Part shown: positions 1 to 8,973 of the stretch, one piece after another | How the letters are laid out: each line of letters begins with the position of its first letter | Position numbering within the stretch: position 1 is the stretch's first letter | Source of the DNA: Chitinispirillaceae bacterium | GTDB taxonomy: Bacteria; Fibrobacterota; Chitinivibrionia; Chitinivibrionales; Chitinispirillaceae | Assembly (NCBI GenBank): GCA_016929415.1 | Contig: JAFGIW010000114.1 | Location: 1 to 64,000 of the forward strand | Length of the DNA: 64,000 nt | Direction of reading: 5' to 3' | Position numbers and translations under genes: made by a program | Notes under the pieces: generated by a model | What the model was told of the DNA's origin: nothing | Seen by the model: only the letters and a program-made list of their open reading frames with translations | Databases searched by the model: none

Positions 1-54
1 CCCCGGGTATTCCTGCGCTTTTCGCATGTCGTCTTTTCTCGGCATCTTATGCAT
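1..54 (-). CDS. Possible 5' end of a gene leaving the left edge
   Basis: An open frame on the minus strand starts at ATG 54 or 45 and runs off the window. It gives MPRKDDMRKAQEYPG from the second ATG. No Shine-Dalgarno sequence is visible, and too little is present to name a family. An 18-bp sequence just upstream (62-79) recurs upstream of the GH57 gene in the same orientation, which weakly supports a real 5' end here. Confidence 0.25.
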   Translation of the reverse strand, partial: MHKMPRKDDMRKAQEYPG

Positions 55-61
55 CAGCATC

Positions 62-79
62 AAAAAGAATCGCTCAATT
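62..79. repeat. 18-bp repeat, copy A
   Basis: The sequence AAAAAGAATCGCTCAATT occurs here and again, identical, at 38167-38184. Both copies lie upstream of a minus-strand start codon: the left-edge frame and the GH57 gene. It could be a shared promoter element or a dispersed intergenic repeat. Nothing else is seen between here and 281; the open frames in that stretch on both strands have no family features or ribosome-binding site. Confidence 0.45.
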
Positions 80-281
80 TAGGTTATCATTTATGTGAAA
101 ATAACTCAATACGGCAGTGGGGATGGACAACGTAAATTGTCCCGTCCTTCCTTGCCACATCCACACACAATATATTCGGCGTCGCGTTTATTCGTATTGG
201 TATCTGACGAACAGCCGGAAGTGCGATTGACAGCCGTATCGGTCGGTGGTGCACCGGCGATTAAGCGGTCTTCAATTCTAG

Positions 282-785
282 CTAGGCAGGTCGTGAGTAT
301 CGCACCCGGGCTTTCACCTTTGTCCCGGAAACCGTCTTTTTCACCGCTCGCTTCGCTTTCGCCTTGCCGGGCTTCGCGGCGGGCTTTACTTTTTTTACTT
401 TCGCCGCGGTTTTCTTCGCCGCGGACTTCTTTACCGCGTTTTTTCCGGTAACGGCCTTTTTCGCTGATGGTTTCTTTACCCATGTCTTCTTTGCCCCGAT
501 CTGCTTGTCGAAGAACGCCACCACTTTTCTGATGACTTCATCGTCGGTAAATCGCAGCCCGTTGACGACCAGCCAGAGGTAGGGGTCGTCATCGTACCAG
601 CGCCGCCGTTTCAGATCAAGAGGATATTCGAAGAGGTGGTCTTCGAAGAGCGTCGGATGAAGCAGGCGGGCGAAGGTGATCAGGTCTTTAAGCAGCTCGT
701 TGAGTTGCCGTTTCGGCATGACCTTCAGCGCTTCCAGATGATCTGCCAGTTTTTCGTGCTTGTCATACCAGCGGTTTTTTTTCAT
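282..785 (-). CDS. Histone H1-like protein with Lys/Ala-rich tail
   Basis: 167-residue protein in two parts. Residues 1 to about 98 form an ordered, charged domain that I do not recognise; it contains a WYDDDPYLW segment and a KRQLNELLKDLI helix. From about residue 100 to the end it is a low-complexity tail of KKxAAK/KPAAK repeats, like the C-terminal domains of bacterial H1-like proteins and of some nucleoid-associated proteins. The tail would bind DNA or RNA nonspecifically, and the N-terminal domain may give specificity or dimerise. GGAGAG upstream of ATG 785 supports the start. The tail's DNA is repetitive. It stands alone, with no operon partner. DNA-binding role is inferred from composition only. 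Confidence 0.7.
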   Translation of the reverse strand: MKKNRWYDKHEKLADHLEALKVMPKRQLNELLKDLITFARLLHPTLFEDHLFEYPLDLKRRRWYDDDPYLWLVVNGLRFTDDEVIRKVVAFFDKQIGAKKTWVKKPSAKKAVTGKNAVKKSAAKKTAAKVKKVKPAAKPGKAKAKRAVKKTVSGTKVKARVRYSRPA

Positions 786-983
786 AGCCCACTCTCCGGA
801 AAAGATGGATCGTTGTTTACTGCAATAAATATAACTCTTTGAATCTTATCTCGATGGGAAAAAAAATGCACGGGATTTCTTGAGGAGACGGGAGGGGCTA
901 ATTTGATCTCTACTGAGGAACCCCTGAAATGGAGAAATGGTGTAGAGACGTAGCGAGCGATGTCTCTACCGTACCTTCTCCCC

Positions 984-2159
984 TCAATGATGAAACAGTC
1001 TGATCCCGCTCATCGCCATGATCATGCCGTACTCGTTGCAGGCCTCGATGACCGCGTCGTCGCGGACCGAGCCGCCCGGCTGCACGACGAATTCGACGCC
1101 GCTCTGCTGCGCACGGTCGATGTTGTCGCGGAAGGGGAAGAAGGCATCGGAGGCAAGCGACACGCCGCGCATGAGGTTGAGCCATTCGCGTTTCTCATCA
1201 ATTGTCAATCGCTCCGGTTCGTTGGTGAAATTTTCCTGCCAGAGGAATTGCTCCGCCGGCGTCAGGTTGTTCTCAAGAAACTGGTCGATGGCATTGTCCC
1301 GGTCGGGGCGTCCGATGCCCTCCTTGAAAGCAAGCCCGATTACCCGCGGGTGCTGCCGGAGGAACCATCGGTCCGCCTTGGAAGCGGCCAGACGGGTGCA
1401 GTGGATGCGCGACTGCTGCCCGGCACCCACGCCGATCACCTGTCCGCCGAGCGCAAAGCAGACCGAATTCGACTGGGTGTATTTGAGCGCGATCTGCGCG
1501 ACGATGAGGTCGCGAACGGCTTCGTCGGGAAAGTTCTTTTTCGCGGTGACGATCTTTGCGAGCGTTCCGGCGGTGAGTGCGACCGTATTGCGCCGCTGCT
1601 CGAAAACGACGCCGAACACCTCCCGCTGCTCGACCTCCGGTGCACGGTAGGCCTGATCGATCTCGATGACCGCGTAGCCGCCCTTCTTCTTTTTTTTGAG
1701 GATGTCAAGAGTGCCCGGCTCGTATCCCGGGGCGACGACCCCGTCGGAAACCTCGCGCCTGAGCAGCTTCGCCGTTTGAATATCCACCGGATCGCTCAGC
1801 GCGGCCCAGTCGCCGAAGCTTGACAGCCGGTCGGCGCCGCGCGCGCGCGCGTAGGCGGTCGCAAGCGGGGAGAGCTCCATGTCGTCGACGAAACAGCACT
1901 TTTTCATCTCCCGCGTGAGCGGGATACCCACTGCCGCTCCGGCCGGACTGACGTGTTTAAATGAGGCAGCAGCGGGCAGGCGGATGCTTGCACGCAGTTC
2001 GGCGACAAGTTGCCAGCTGTTAAGCGCATCGAGCAGGTTGACATACCCGGGTTTGCCGTTGAGCACCCTGATCGGCAGGTTGCCGGTACGGAAAAAAACG
2101 CGGGCGGGAGCTTGATGAGGGTTGCAGCCGTAACGGAGAAGTAATTCAGCGTTGTCCAT
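984..2159 (-). CDS. purH: Stand-alone AICAR transformylase (PurH C-terminal domain only)
   Basis: 391-residue protein that begins directly with LRYGCNPHQ and ends with NEYGMIMAMSGIRLFHH, both typical of the formyltransferase half of PurH. It would transfer a formyl group from 10-formyl-THF to AICAR, giving FAICAR in late purine synthesis. The catalytic Lys-His pair is present in FKHVSPAGAA (about residues 68-69), as is the conserved SNSVCFALGGQVIGVGAGQQ block. The N-terminal MGS-like IMP cyclohydrolase domain of ordinary PurH (about 520 residues) is absent, so IMP cyclisation must come from another gene. It lies 11 bp downstream of lysA on the same strand and is probably cotranscribed. A run of five lysines (KKKKK, about residue 155) comes from an A-rich tract that could be slippery. 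Confidence 0.9.
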   Translation of the reverse strand: MDNAELLLRYGCNPHQAPARVFFRTGNLPIRVLNGKPGYVNLLDALNSWQLVAELRASIRLPAAASFKHVSPAGAAVGIPLTREMKKCCFVDDMELSPLATAYARARGADRLSSFGDWAALSDPVDIQTAKLLRREVSDGVVAPGYEPGTLDILKKKKKGGYAVIEIDQAYRAPEVEQREVFGVVFEQRRNTVALTAGTLAKIVTAKKNFPDEAVRDLIVAQIALKYTQSNSVCFALGGQVIGVGAGQQSRIHCTRLAASKADRWFLRQHPRVIGLAFKEGIGRPDRDNAIDQFLENNLTPAEQFLWQENFTNEPERLTIDEKREWLNLMRGVSLASDAFFPFRDNIDRAQQSGVEFVVQPGGSVRDDAVIEACNEYGMIMAMSGIRLFHH

Positions 2160-2170
2160 TATACCCCTTT

Positions 2171-3532
2171 TCAGGAAAAGGTTGCCAGTCGATTGAAATC
2201 AAGCGTCGCGAAAAGGTCGTCGGGCATTTCGGCGCGCCGGATTTCGATCACTTCGCCGTTTTTCCGAAGGAGTAGCTCGGCGCTGCGCAATTTCCCGTTG
2301 TAGTTGAATCCCATCGCATGTCCGTGGGCCCCGGCATCGTGAATCATGATGATGTCGCCTTCCTCCACCTCCGGCAGAGCGCGGTCGATGGCGAACTTGT
2401 CGTTGTTTTCACAGAGCGAGCCGGTGACGTCGTAGTCGATGTTTGCGGGCAGCGTCTCTTTCCCGAGTACCGTTATGTGGTGGTAGGCGCCATAGAGCGC
2501 GGGCCGCATCAGATCGGCCATGCTGGCATCGAGGCCGACGTAGTTTTTATAGGTCTTCTTGATATGCAATACTTTCGCGACAAGATACCCGTACGGCCCG
2601 GTGATCATCCGTCCGCACTCCATGAAGAGTTTCATCGGGTGGAGCCCCGCGGGAACGATGATCCGTTTGTAGGCATCCCGTATGCCGCGGGAAACCGGCT
2701 CGATATCCACCGCCGCCTGCTGCGGTTTGTAGGGAATGCCGATCCCGCCGCCGATGTTGACAAATTCAATCCTTACGCCGGTTTCCCGCGCCACCTCGAC
2801 CGCCAGTTCGTACAACATAGTGGCCGTATCGACGAAATACTGCGGATCGAGTTCGTTCGAGGCGACCATGGTATGCAGCCCGAAGCGGCGGACTCCCTTC
2901 CGTTTGAGCAGCCGGTACCCTTCGAAAATCTGCTCGCGGGTGAACCCGTATTTCGCCTCTTCCGGATGGCCGATGATCGCGTTTCCGCTGCGCAGGGGCC
3001 CGGGATTGTACCGCTGTGACACCAGGTCGGGAAGCCCCGCATGCTTTTCGAGATAACCGATGTGGCTGATATCATCGAGATTGATCACCGCCCCAAGCTC
3101 CCGCGCCTTCCTGAACTCCTCGGCCGACGTATCGTTGGAAGTGAACATGATCGCCTCGCCGGTAATGTTGCATTTTTCGGCGAGCAAAAGTTCCGTCAGC
3201 GAACTGCAATCCGCCCCTGCGCCGTGATCCTTGAGCATTTTCAATAAAAACGGATTCGGCGCCGCCTTCACCGCATAATACTCGGTAAATCCCTCGGACC
3301 AGGAAAAGGCTTTGATAAGCCTGTGAAGGTTCTCGACAATCGCCCGCTCGTCATAGATATGAAAAGGAGTGGGAAACCTGCCGCAGATTTCAAGCAGCTT
3401 TTTTGGCGGACAGGGAAGTTTTTTCTCGGTCGACACAGGAAGCTCTTTCTGAAATGATGAAAGCGGATAAAATACCTTTTTGGAGGAGGGATTGCACCAG
3501 TTTTCAACAGTTGTGAGATCGATTCGAACCAT
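2171..3532 (-). CDS. lysA: Diaminopimelate decarboxylase family PLP enzyme
   Basis: 453-residue fold-type III PLP decarboxylase, expected to convert meso-diaminopimelate to lysine. The PLP lysine is in EYYAVKAAPNP (about residue 89). Also visible are HTMVASNELDP, the glycine loop NIGGGIGIPY, ECGRMITGPYGYL and the second-subunit active-site motif SLCENNDKFA. The first 30 or so residues are unlike the family and there is no Shine-Dalgarno before ATG 3532. A start at the GTG about residue 33 is possible. It is followed at 11 bp by the AICAR transformylase, so one lysine and one purine gene share a transcript. Related decarboxylases of other substrates cannot be fully excluded, but the segments match the DAP enzymes best. 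Confidence 0.88.
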   Translation of the reverse strand: MVRIDLTTVENWCNPSSKKVFYPLSSFQKELPVSTEKKLPCPPKKLLEICGRFPTPFHIYDERAIVENLHRLIKAFSWSEGFTEYYAVKAAPNPFLLKMLKDHGAGADCSSLTELLLAEKCNITGEAIMFTSNDTSAEEFRKARELGAVINLDDISHIGYLEKHAGLPDLVSQRYNPGPLRSGNAIIGHPEEAKYGFTREQIFEGYRLLKRKGVRRFGLHTMVASNELDPQYFVDTATMLYELAVEVARETGVRIEFVNIGGGIGIPYKPQQAAVDIEPVSRGIRDAYKRIIVPAGLHPMKLFMECGRMITGPYGYLVAKVLHIKKTYKNYVGLDASMADLMRPALYGAYHHITVLGKETLPANIDYDVTGSLCENNDKFAIDRALPEVEEGDIIMIHDAGAHGHAMGFNYNGKLRSAELLLRKNGEVIEIRRAEMPDDLFATLDFNRLATFS

Positions 3533-3589
3533 CAGTAGGAGTTCATCAACCGTTCATTTCCCGTATCGGATCACTGATTGTTTTAAATT

Positions 3590-3868
3590 GTGGTTGCCCG
3601 AAAAGGGTCTCGATGCGGTGTCGGTCATCGCGATCGGCGATTTCAAACCCGCGGCGGATGTTAAAATAGTGACTGATCAGTCACGTTACATCAGACAGCT
3701 GCGGGAAACGCTGCTCGATGGACTAATATCGGCGGGGTATACGACGACGGATGGGATCGATTCGACACGCCTGCCGGACCTTGTACTGGAGGGGCGTTCA
3801 CCGAACTCGACAACAAGGGAAAGGCGACGCGTGTAGGCATCACCCTGTCGGTTAAAACGTATGAATGA
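3590..3868 (+). pseudogene. Frameshifted relic of a small exported protein
   Basis: One frame gives VSVIAIGDFKPAADVKIV, then TDQSRYIRQLRETLLDGLIS, then PDLVLEG at about 3790. The adjacent frame continues sensibly with AFTELDNKGKATRVGIT and LSVKTYE, ending at TGA 3866-3868. Joined, they read as one compact domain of the kind found in small lipoproteins. The break is near 3790-3800 in a GGAGGGGCG run. No signal peptide or start codon with a ribosome-binding site is visible upstream, so the 5' end also seems lost. It could instead be a sequencing or assembly slip in a live gene. Confidence 0.5.
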
Positions 3869-3891
3869 TTCCAGCTAAACGGCTTCTTGCT

Positions 3892-3921
3892 TTTCGGTAA
3901 AGGAAAACGCCTTTCCCGAAA
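3892..3921. terminator. Stem-loop after the relic gene
   Basis: Arms TTTCGGTAAAGG and CCTTTCCCGAAA pair over 12 positions with one mismatch around a 6-nt loop, 23 bp after the stop of the frameshifted relic. There is no following T-run, so it is either a weak terminator or a structured spacer. The rest of the gap up to 4076 shows no supported gene. Confidence 0.4.
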
Positions 3922-4076
3922 CCGGCGCGGGACGTGGATTACCGCGACAAAAACGGTTGTTTTTATCTCCTGTTGATTTTTTTAACGCTGATCCTGTACA
4001 GTACCGGCACGTTTACGGTAAAATGTTATTTAGTTTGAAATTATCAGCCGGAAAACATAGTCAGGGGGCCATATTC

Positions 4077-5510
4077 GTGTCGATACCATTACGCCATTAT
4101 ACAATCATGTTGTGCGGTGTCATGCTGTATTATTCCTGCAGCGATCCGGTTTCTCCTGAACAGGCGGCATTGGATGATATACGGAGTAGAGTTGCCAGAA
4201 TAATGCCCTATGTGGCTGATATCCGGGAGATGGATTTTATCCGGCCGGTATATTCAGGAGTAATAGTGCGGGAAGCCTATATTTCATCGGTTAAGCAGAG
4301 CATTGCCGCATCGCTTTCCGATGCCGAAGAGAAGGCGCTTGCGGTGGAGTATGCACAGATGTGTTTTCTTCCGGAATCGGATACCCCCCTGACGAGCGTC
4401 CTCAGTGATTTTTACGGCTCATTTCCGGCGGCGTTTTACCGCATGGGTACCGATTCACTCTATATTATTCCAAACGCCGAACACGATGATTTTCAATTGG
4501 ATATGATTGTTGCGCACGAACTTACCCATGCACTGCAGGATCAGCATTTTACCATGAGGCCGGTTATTTTTCCCACCTATTCGACGTATAATAACGATGC
4601 CAATCTTGCATGGCGCGCGCTTGTCGAGGGAGATGCCGTGTTTACCGAAATGGTCTACGGCTATGCGACGTTTTACCGGGGAATGAATATTCCGTCTTTC
4701 GATTCGGCCCGTGTCGCTGTCAATGAGTACCGGATGGATATTCTGCATGGAACCTACTCGGCCGATCCGCCGGTTTTTCTTGATATTGAAACCGCCATTC
4801 CCTACTTTCTCGGCGCTTCATTGGTGGCTGAAAAGTATCATCTTTCAAAAAGCTGGGAACCGATCAACGCGCTTTATTCAATTTCCACCATTCCACGGTC
4901 CGTTGCCGAAATTAACAGCCTGGATGCAATACCGGTAACCTATTTCGATTTTCATTCGATTCAAAACCTGCTTATCGCGGAACCCGGGAATATCGAATTC
5001 GCCGATGATGATAACGCCGGTTTTGCTCTGCTGCTGGGCCTTTTGTATCGTGATGGCAACCTGGCATATACCGAACACTCCTTTTCCTGGCGCGGTGACC
5101 GATATACGTTTGTTAAGCGTACAGGGCAGCGCTACGGAACGCTTGTCTGGGCGATGGCCTTTTCCACCGCCGACGCCGCACATTACCTTTTCGAAAAAAT
5201 TGTTTCGAAGATCACCGCCCGACAATTAAGCGGTGAGACCGCAACCATCGACTCGCTCCCTGACTCTGCCGATGTTACCTATAGTTTTGCCTCGGCAGTG
5301 ATGACGACGACCCTCAAGAGGGTTGGCAACGAGATCTGGTGGCTTGAAAACACCGGGAACCTGACTCAACCGATTCTGGATTTGCTGCAGCAGCGGTATT
5401 CCGGGCCGTCGTTGGCAAAAGTACGAGGCATCGGTTCTTTTCCGTATTCGCTTTCACATGAGACAAAAAATGCGCTTCTTATGCGACTACTGAATTATCT
5501 GATGAGATAA
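4077..5510 (+). CDS. Lipoprotein zinc metallopeptidase (HELTH)
   Basis: 477-residue predicted lipoprotein. The GTG at 4077 is preferred because AGGGGG lies just upstream and the frame then opens with a proper signal peptide ending in the lipobox-like YYSC (Cys about 21). A longer ATG start at 3957 would bury this signal. The zinc motif HELTHALQD is at about residues 147-155, and ALVEGDAVFTE about 35 residues later can supply the third ligand Glu, as in gluzincins. The body is otherwise mixed alpha/beta with no family I can name. It should act on proteins or peptides at the cell envelope. It stands as a single gene. Peptidase activity is inferred from the motif alone. Confidence 0.75.
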   Translation: MSIPLRHYTIMLCGVMLYYSCSDPVSPEQAALDDIRSRVARIMPYVADIREMDFIRPVYSGVIVREAYISSVKQSIAASLSDAEEKALAVEYAQMCFLPESDTPLTSVLSDFYGSFPAAFYRMGTDSLYIIPNAEHDDFQLDMIVAHELTHALQDQHFTMRPVIFPTYSTYNNDANLAWRALVEGDAVFTEMVYGYATFYRGMNIPSFDSARVAVNEYRMDILHGTYSADPPVFLDIETAIPYFLGASLVAEKYHLSKSWEPINALYSISTIPRSVAEINSLDAIPVTYFDFHSIQNLLIAEPGNIEFADDDNAGFALLLGLLYRDGNLAYTEHSFSWRGDRYTFVKRTGQRYGTLVWAMAFSTADAAHYLFEKIVSKITARQLSGETATIDSLPDSADVTYSFASAVMTTTLKRVGNEIWWLENTGNLTQPILDLLQQRYSGPSLAKVRGIGSFPYSLSHETKNALLMRLLNYLMR

Positions 5511-5827
5511 AATAGGCGAACATGTTGAATGGGGAAAGATACAAGCGGGGATTCCCGGGATATAACCATCACATCAGGATAAATGGCCCGTTGGATCGAA
5601 AACCCGATCATGAACGGGTCGAGCCATGGGATCGCGGCTTGGTCACCGGGGAAGGTGGCCGCCGCTGTTGAAACAGGGCAATGGCCTTTGTGAATGTCGC
5701 TTCCGCCGAAAATACAATCAATTCGGCATCGGAGTTGCCATTTTTATATCACATTCAAGTCCGTAATAAGAAAAACAGCCTCGCTCCCCCCTTGCCTTCC
5801 CCCTGCCGGATAAATAAATTTCATTGC

Positions 5828-7348
5828 ATGCCCAATGCGACCGCTCCAAACATCCATTTTGGTGTCATGCAGACGATTTTCTTCATTTCAGCATTATGCG
5901 CGCTCACGACCGTTGCGGATGCGCGGGCTTCCGTTGACGGCGACACCCTGCCTGCAGCGGTTATTGCCCCGACTGACACTCATGGCATCGCGGATACCGT
6001 TTCGGGCGGAGCGGACAGCTCTCCCGTTGATTCCGCATCGTTTTCCCCTGCCGTCTTCGGACCGGATACAACCGGACTTCCCCGCGACAGCGGAGCTGCC
6101 GACTTTTTTTCCCTCATTGCGGATACCGCAGTATCCATCACTCATCCCGACACGCTCAAGCCGCCTCCTGCTCCACGGCGCAAGAAGAGGCACGGCCCCC
6201 TCTTTTCACCGCCCGAATCGCTCTATACCGGTATCTCGTCCGAGCAGGACTACCATGCCCGCTTATACGTCCGGCAGGTTTTCGCCTTTTCGTGGGAAGA
6301 CGCGGAACGCACGGTAAAGAGACTTCAACGTATCGAACGTAAAGACCATCTTTCTCCGCTCAGCGGGTTGCTCATGGTCTCCTCCCGCGTCATCAGGGTA
6401 ATCAACGGTGAATTCGAAAACGACCGCGAGCAGCGAAAGCTTCTCCATGAAATCGACGACATCAGAGAGCGGACGCTGAAGCAGGTTGAATCGCGCAAGC
6501 AGCCCGATTCGCTGCTCTCCGTCAATCTGTTCATCGGCGGAGGTATAAGAGGTCTTGTTGCGGTGTTGAAAATCGAATCCGCCATGGTCGAAGCGGCGAT
6601 CGACGGGCTGGCGGCGCTTCATCGACTGGAGCGTTTGATCCAACAGTCACCCGGCTTCTATGACGCCTATCTCGGACTGGGCATCTTCCATTGCCTGCTT
6701 GCCCGTGCGCCGGGCATCGTGCGCGCAGCCCTCAACATGGGCGGACGGCAGTTCACCTTTGACAAGGGGCTCGATTATCTGCGCATAAGCGCCGCCGGCG
6801 GAAGGTATACCTCTGAACTGGCAAGCCTCTACCTTGTCCGGTTTCTCTCGCCCTACTGGGGGCATCTTACCGAAGAGAAAGATCGCATATTAAACGGATT
6901 GCGGAGACGCTACCCCGATAACCCATACTATGTTTTTCTTGCATGCGACGAGGACATCTGTTTTCACCCGGAGCGGCTTGACCGTGCGTATGCACGCAGC
7001 CTTGAAGAGACGATCTGTTCATGGAAGGCGGGCAACTTCAGCCTGCGGCGGTATGATAATCTTGCCCGACACCAGTTACGTTTCATCGCCGACAGCTCCG
7101 GAACCGACAGCACCCCGCCCGATTCTTCATTCGACCTTGGAGAATTCTCGTTTTATCCGCAATTTCTCGAAGCGCTCAGGGAATCGCGTCACCGGGGGCG
7201 CAACGAAGACAAACGGTCGGGCCATCGGCGGGGCCAGTTGACAAAAAATGAATCGGCAGCCCTGCGCGAGCTCGGGCTCTCGAATATGAGCAGCGCCCGA
7301 AAAAATTTTTACGAATGGCACATCCGCGACGCGCTGAAACTGCGGTGA
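5828..7348 (+). CDS. Exported TPR-like protein
   Basis: 506 residues from ATG 5828. A hydrophobic stretch (MQTIFFISALCALTTVADARA) begins 13 residues in and looks like a signal peptide, so ATG 5867 is an alternative start. Neither has a clear Shine-Dalgarno. Residues 20-130 are a low-complexity linker rich in Asp, Ser, Pro and Thr, followed by a basic PRRKKRHG patch. The rest is helical, with GFYDAYLGLGIFHCLLA and FDKGLDYLRISAAGGRYTSE resembling the TPR-like solenoids of a broad conserved hypothetical family. It ends 1 bp before the convergent peroxiredoxin gene. Function unknown; a periplasmic or surface scaffold is the best guess. The gap before it (5511-5827) holds only short imperfect GC-rich inverted repeats. 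Confidence 0.65.
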   Translation: MPNATAPNIHFGVMQTIFFISALCALTTVADARASVDGDTLPAAVIAPTDTHGIADTVSGGADSSPVDSASFSPAVFGPDTTGLPRDSGAADFFSLIADTAVSITHPDTLKPPPAPRRKKRHGPLFSPPESLYTGISSEQDYHARLYVRQVFAFSWEDAERTVKRLQRIERKDHLSPLSGLLMVSSRVIRVINGEFENDREQRKLLHEIDDIRERTLKQVESRKQPDSLLSVNLFIGGGIRGLVAVLKIESAMVEAAIDGLAALHRLERLIQQSPGFYDAYLGLGIFHCLLARAPGIVRAALNMGGRQFTFDKGLDYLRISAAGGRYTSELASLYLVRFLSPYWGHLTEEKDRILNGLRRRYPDNPYYVFLACDEDICFHPERLDRAYARSLEETICSWKAGNFSLRRYDNLARHQLRFIADSSGTDSTPPDSSFDLGEFSFYPQFLEALRESRHRGRNEDKRSGHRRGQLTKNESAALRELGLSNMSSARKNFYEWHIRDALKLR

Positions 7349-7349
7349 C

Positions 7350-7898
7350 TCACTTCAGCTCAAGCTTCAGATTGGCGGGAGGAGCGGCCGTATCCCCCTG
7401 TGGCGCCGGAATCGCCGCAAGGATCTCCGCCACCGGCGGTTTTCCACGCTGCGCGTAAATGATCTTCCCGGCCTTGTCGATTACATACACCGTCCGCTTG
7501 TTCATGATCGGCCCTTTCGCGCCGTATGCCGCGGCGACCTTGCTCTTCTTGTCGATCAGCAACGGAAACTGCAGGTTATGTTTCCCCGCGAATTTGCTGT
7601 GCGATTTCACCGACGCCGGATTGACGCCGAATACCACGGCACCTTTTTTTTCAAACGAAGCGTAATCATCGCGGATCTCGCAGAGTTGCTTCGTGCAAAC
7701 CGGCGTTTCGTCACCGGGATAGAAGATGAGGACGACGAATTTCCCGTCGCGGTATTCGGACAGTTTGACGACGGTTCCTTCGGCGTTTTTCAGTTCGAAG
7801 GCCGGCGCATCGGTTCCTTTTATAAGCATCGTATCACCTCCAAGGCAGAGTGCACCGCAACAGGCAAAGGTAAACAGGGTCAAGACGGCTTTCCTCAT
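7350..7898 (-). CDS. Exported PrxQ/BCP-type peroxiredoxin
   Basis: 182-residue thiol peroxidase expected to reduce hydrogen peroxide or organic peroxides in the periplasm. The start at ATG 7898 has GGGAGG upstream and opens with a signal peptide (MRKAVLTLFTFACCGALC). The AhpC/TSA fold follows. The peroxidatic Cys sits in PGDETPVCTKQLCEIRDDY with a second Cys five residues later, the arrangement of atypical two-Cys PrxQ/BCP enzymes. A Pro/Ala-rich tail follows the fold. Export is unusual for this subfamily, most members of which are cytoplasmic. The gene is convergent with the TPR-like gene. Confidence 0.85.
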   Translation of the reverse strand: MRKAVLTLFTFACCGALCLGGDTMLIKGTDAPAFELKNAEGTVVKLSEYRDGKFVVLIFYPGDETPVCTKQLCEIRDDYASFEKKGAVVFGVNPASVKSHSKFAGKHNLQFPLLIDKKSKVAAAYGAKGPIMNKRTVYVIDKAGKIIYAQRGKPPVAEILAAIPAPQGDTAAPPANLKLELK

Positions 7899-8007
7899 GG
7901 ATCCTCCCGGAATAAGGTCGTTCCGGAAAATACCTTGCGCCCTCCCCACCTTTGGGGCTATTTTATCGATGAATCGCTTTATTGATTGTTCTGACGGAGT
8001 GCAGACT

Positions 8008-8295
8008 ATGAACCAGCAGTGTCTCGGAATCACCCGCGGCGGCGAAAGATGTAAAATTACCGGCAATTTAAAGGATGGGTATTGTCATCTCCACCGTAAG
8101 CGGCATATGGACGACGGAACGGAAGCATCGAAGCCGCCCGAGGAAGCCCCCCGCAGCGGAAAAAAGACAACCCCGCCCCCGCTACCGCCCGAACCGGCAT
8201 CCGACGCAACAACGAAAATCGTGTTGTTCGGGCTGGTGTGTTTTCTCATCCTGCTTCTGGCGGCGGCGGTAAGCTCCCGAAGAAACGGCAGATAG
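8008..8295 (+). CDS. Small Cys-rich zinc-knuckle-like protein with C-terminal TM
   Basis: 95-residue protein starting at ATG 8008 with CGGAG upstream. The N-terminus, CLGITRGGERCKITG followed by GYCHLH, matches the Cys/His pattern of the DUF5763-type domain (C-x9-C-x-n-C-x-H) and probably binds zinc. A Pro-rich linker (PPPLPPEP) leads to one membrane helix, IVLFGLVCFLILLLAAAV, and a short basic end. The topology suggests a cytoplasmic metal-binding head anchored to the inner membrane. Function unknown. Confidence 0.65.
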   Translation: MNQQCLGITRGGERCKITGNLKDGYCHLHRKRHMDDGTEASKPPEEAPRSGKKTTPPPLPPEPASDATTKIVLFGLVCFLILLLAAAVSSRRNGR

Positions 8296-8307
8296 GACGG
8301 CACGCTG

Positions 8308-8721
8308 TCATTGCTTCGAAAAGCAGGCGCCGGAATCCGGTTCCATGCGCATTTCGTGAAAGGACACTTCCACCTTTTCGCATTTATCAACAGGACCGAG
8401 ATTCATATCGATGGATTTCACCCTGGCACCATTGTCTTTAACATAGGCACGGTCATCGGATTTCGTCAATTGAATCACCTCCCCTGAATCGTCATACGCC
8501 ACGAAATCGAAATGGCCGAACACGCCCCGGCCTAGAACAATGAAATGGCCTTCGAATACCATTGATCCATCGGAGGATCCGATTACCGCATCGAGTATTT
8601 CGACATACTTCGATGGCTGCACTACCAATTCGGGCTTATTGGCCGCACTACTGCTGTCCGAGGCAGCCGGCAAGCCCACAAGCATCGAAACCAGAAAACA
8701 GACTGTCGTTGTAGTTCTCAT
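8308..8721 (-). CDS. Small exported protein of unknown function
   Basis: 137 residues from ATG 8721, supported by GGGAGG just upstream. It opens with a signal peptide (MRTTTTVCFLVSMLVGLPAAS). The mature part is a predicted small beta-sandwich: FGHFDFVAYDDSGEVIQLT and KCEKVEVSFHEMRMEPDS. Two Cys near the C-terminus could form a disulphide. Tail-to-tail with the zinc-knuckle gene. I do not recognise the family. A longer open frame continues upstream to 9189, but it lacks exported-protein features and overlaps another open frame. Confidence 0.65.
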   Translation of the reverse strand: MRTTTTVCFLVSMLVGLPAASDSSSAANKPELVVQPSKYVEILDAVIGSSDGSMVFEGHFIVLGRGVFGHFDFVAYDDSGEVIQLTKSDDRAYVKDNGARVKSIDMNLGPVDKCEKVEVSFHEMRMEPDSGACFSKQ

Positions 8722-8973
8722 GGCATCCTCCCTTGTAACATTACACCCGTGTAAGGGCCGGCAGCGCATCCCGGATGGATCTTTTCCGGCCGACCGGCAG
8801 GGTCCCGGTCCGTTTGGCTGTTCGCACCGGTTTATCCCGCCGCTCCTTCGGTGCTGATGCGTGCCCCTTTCTCCATGAATTATACTATTCATTTTGTAAT
8901 ATAATCTTTCAATTTCCGGTGCGCTTATCCCGGTGAGGCCGTCGACTGCTTTGGCGCGAACCATTTTCTGCAG

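Noticed and set aside
3909-4035. A short frame with one membrane-like helix (CFYLLLIFLTLILYSTG) overlapping the upstream part of the metallopeptidase gene.
   Set aside because: There is no ribosome-binding site and no conservation can be judged; likely AT-rich chance.
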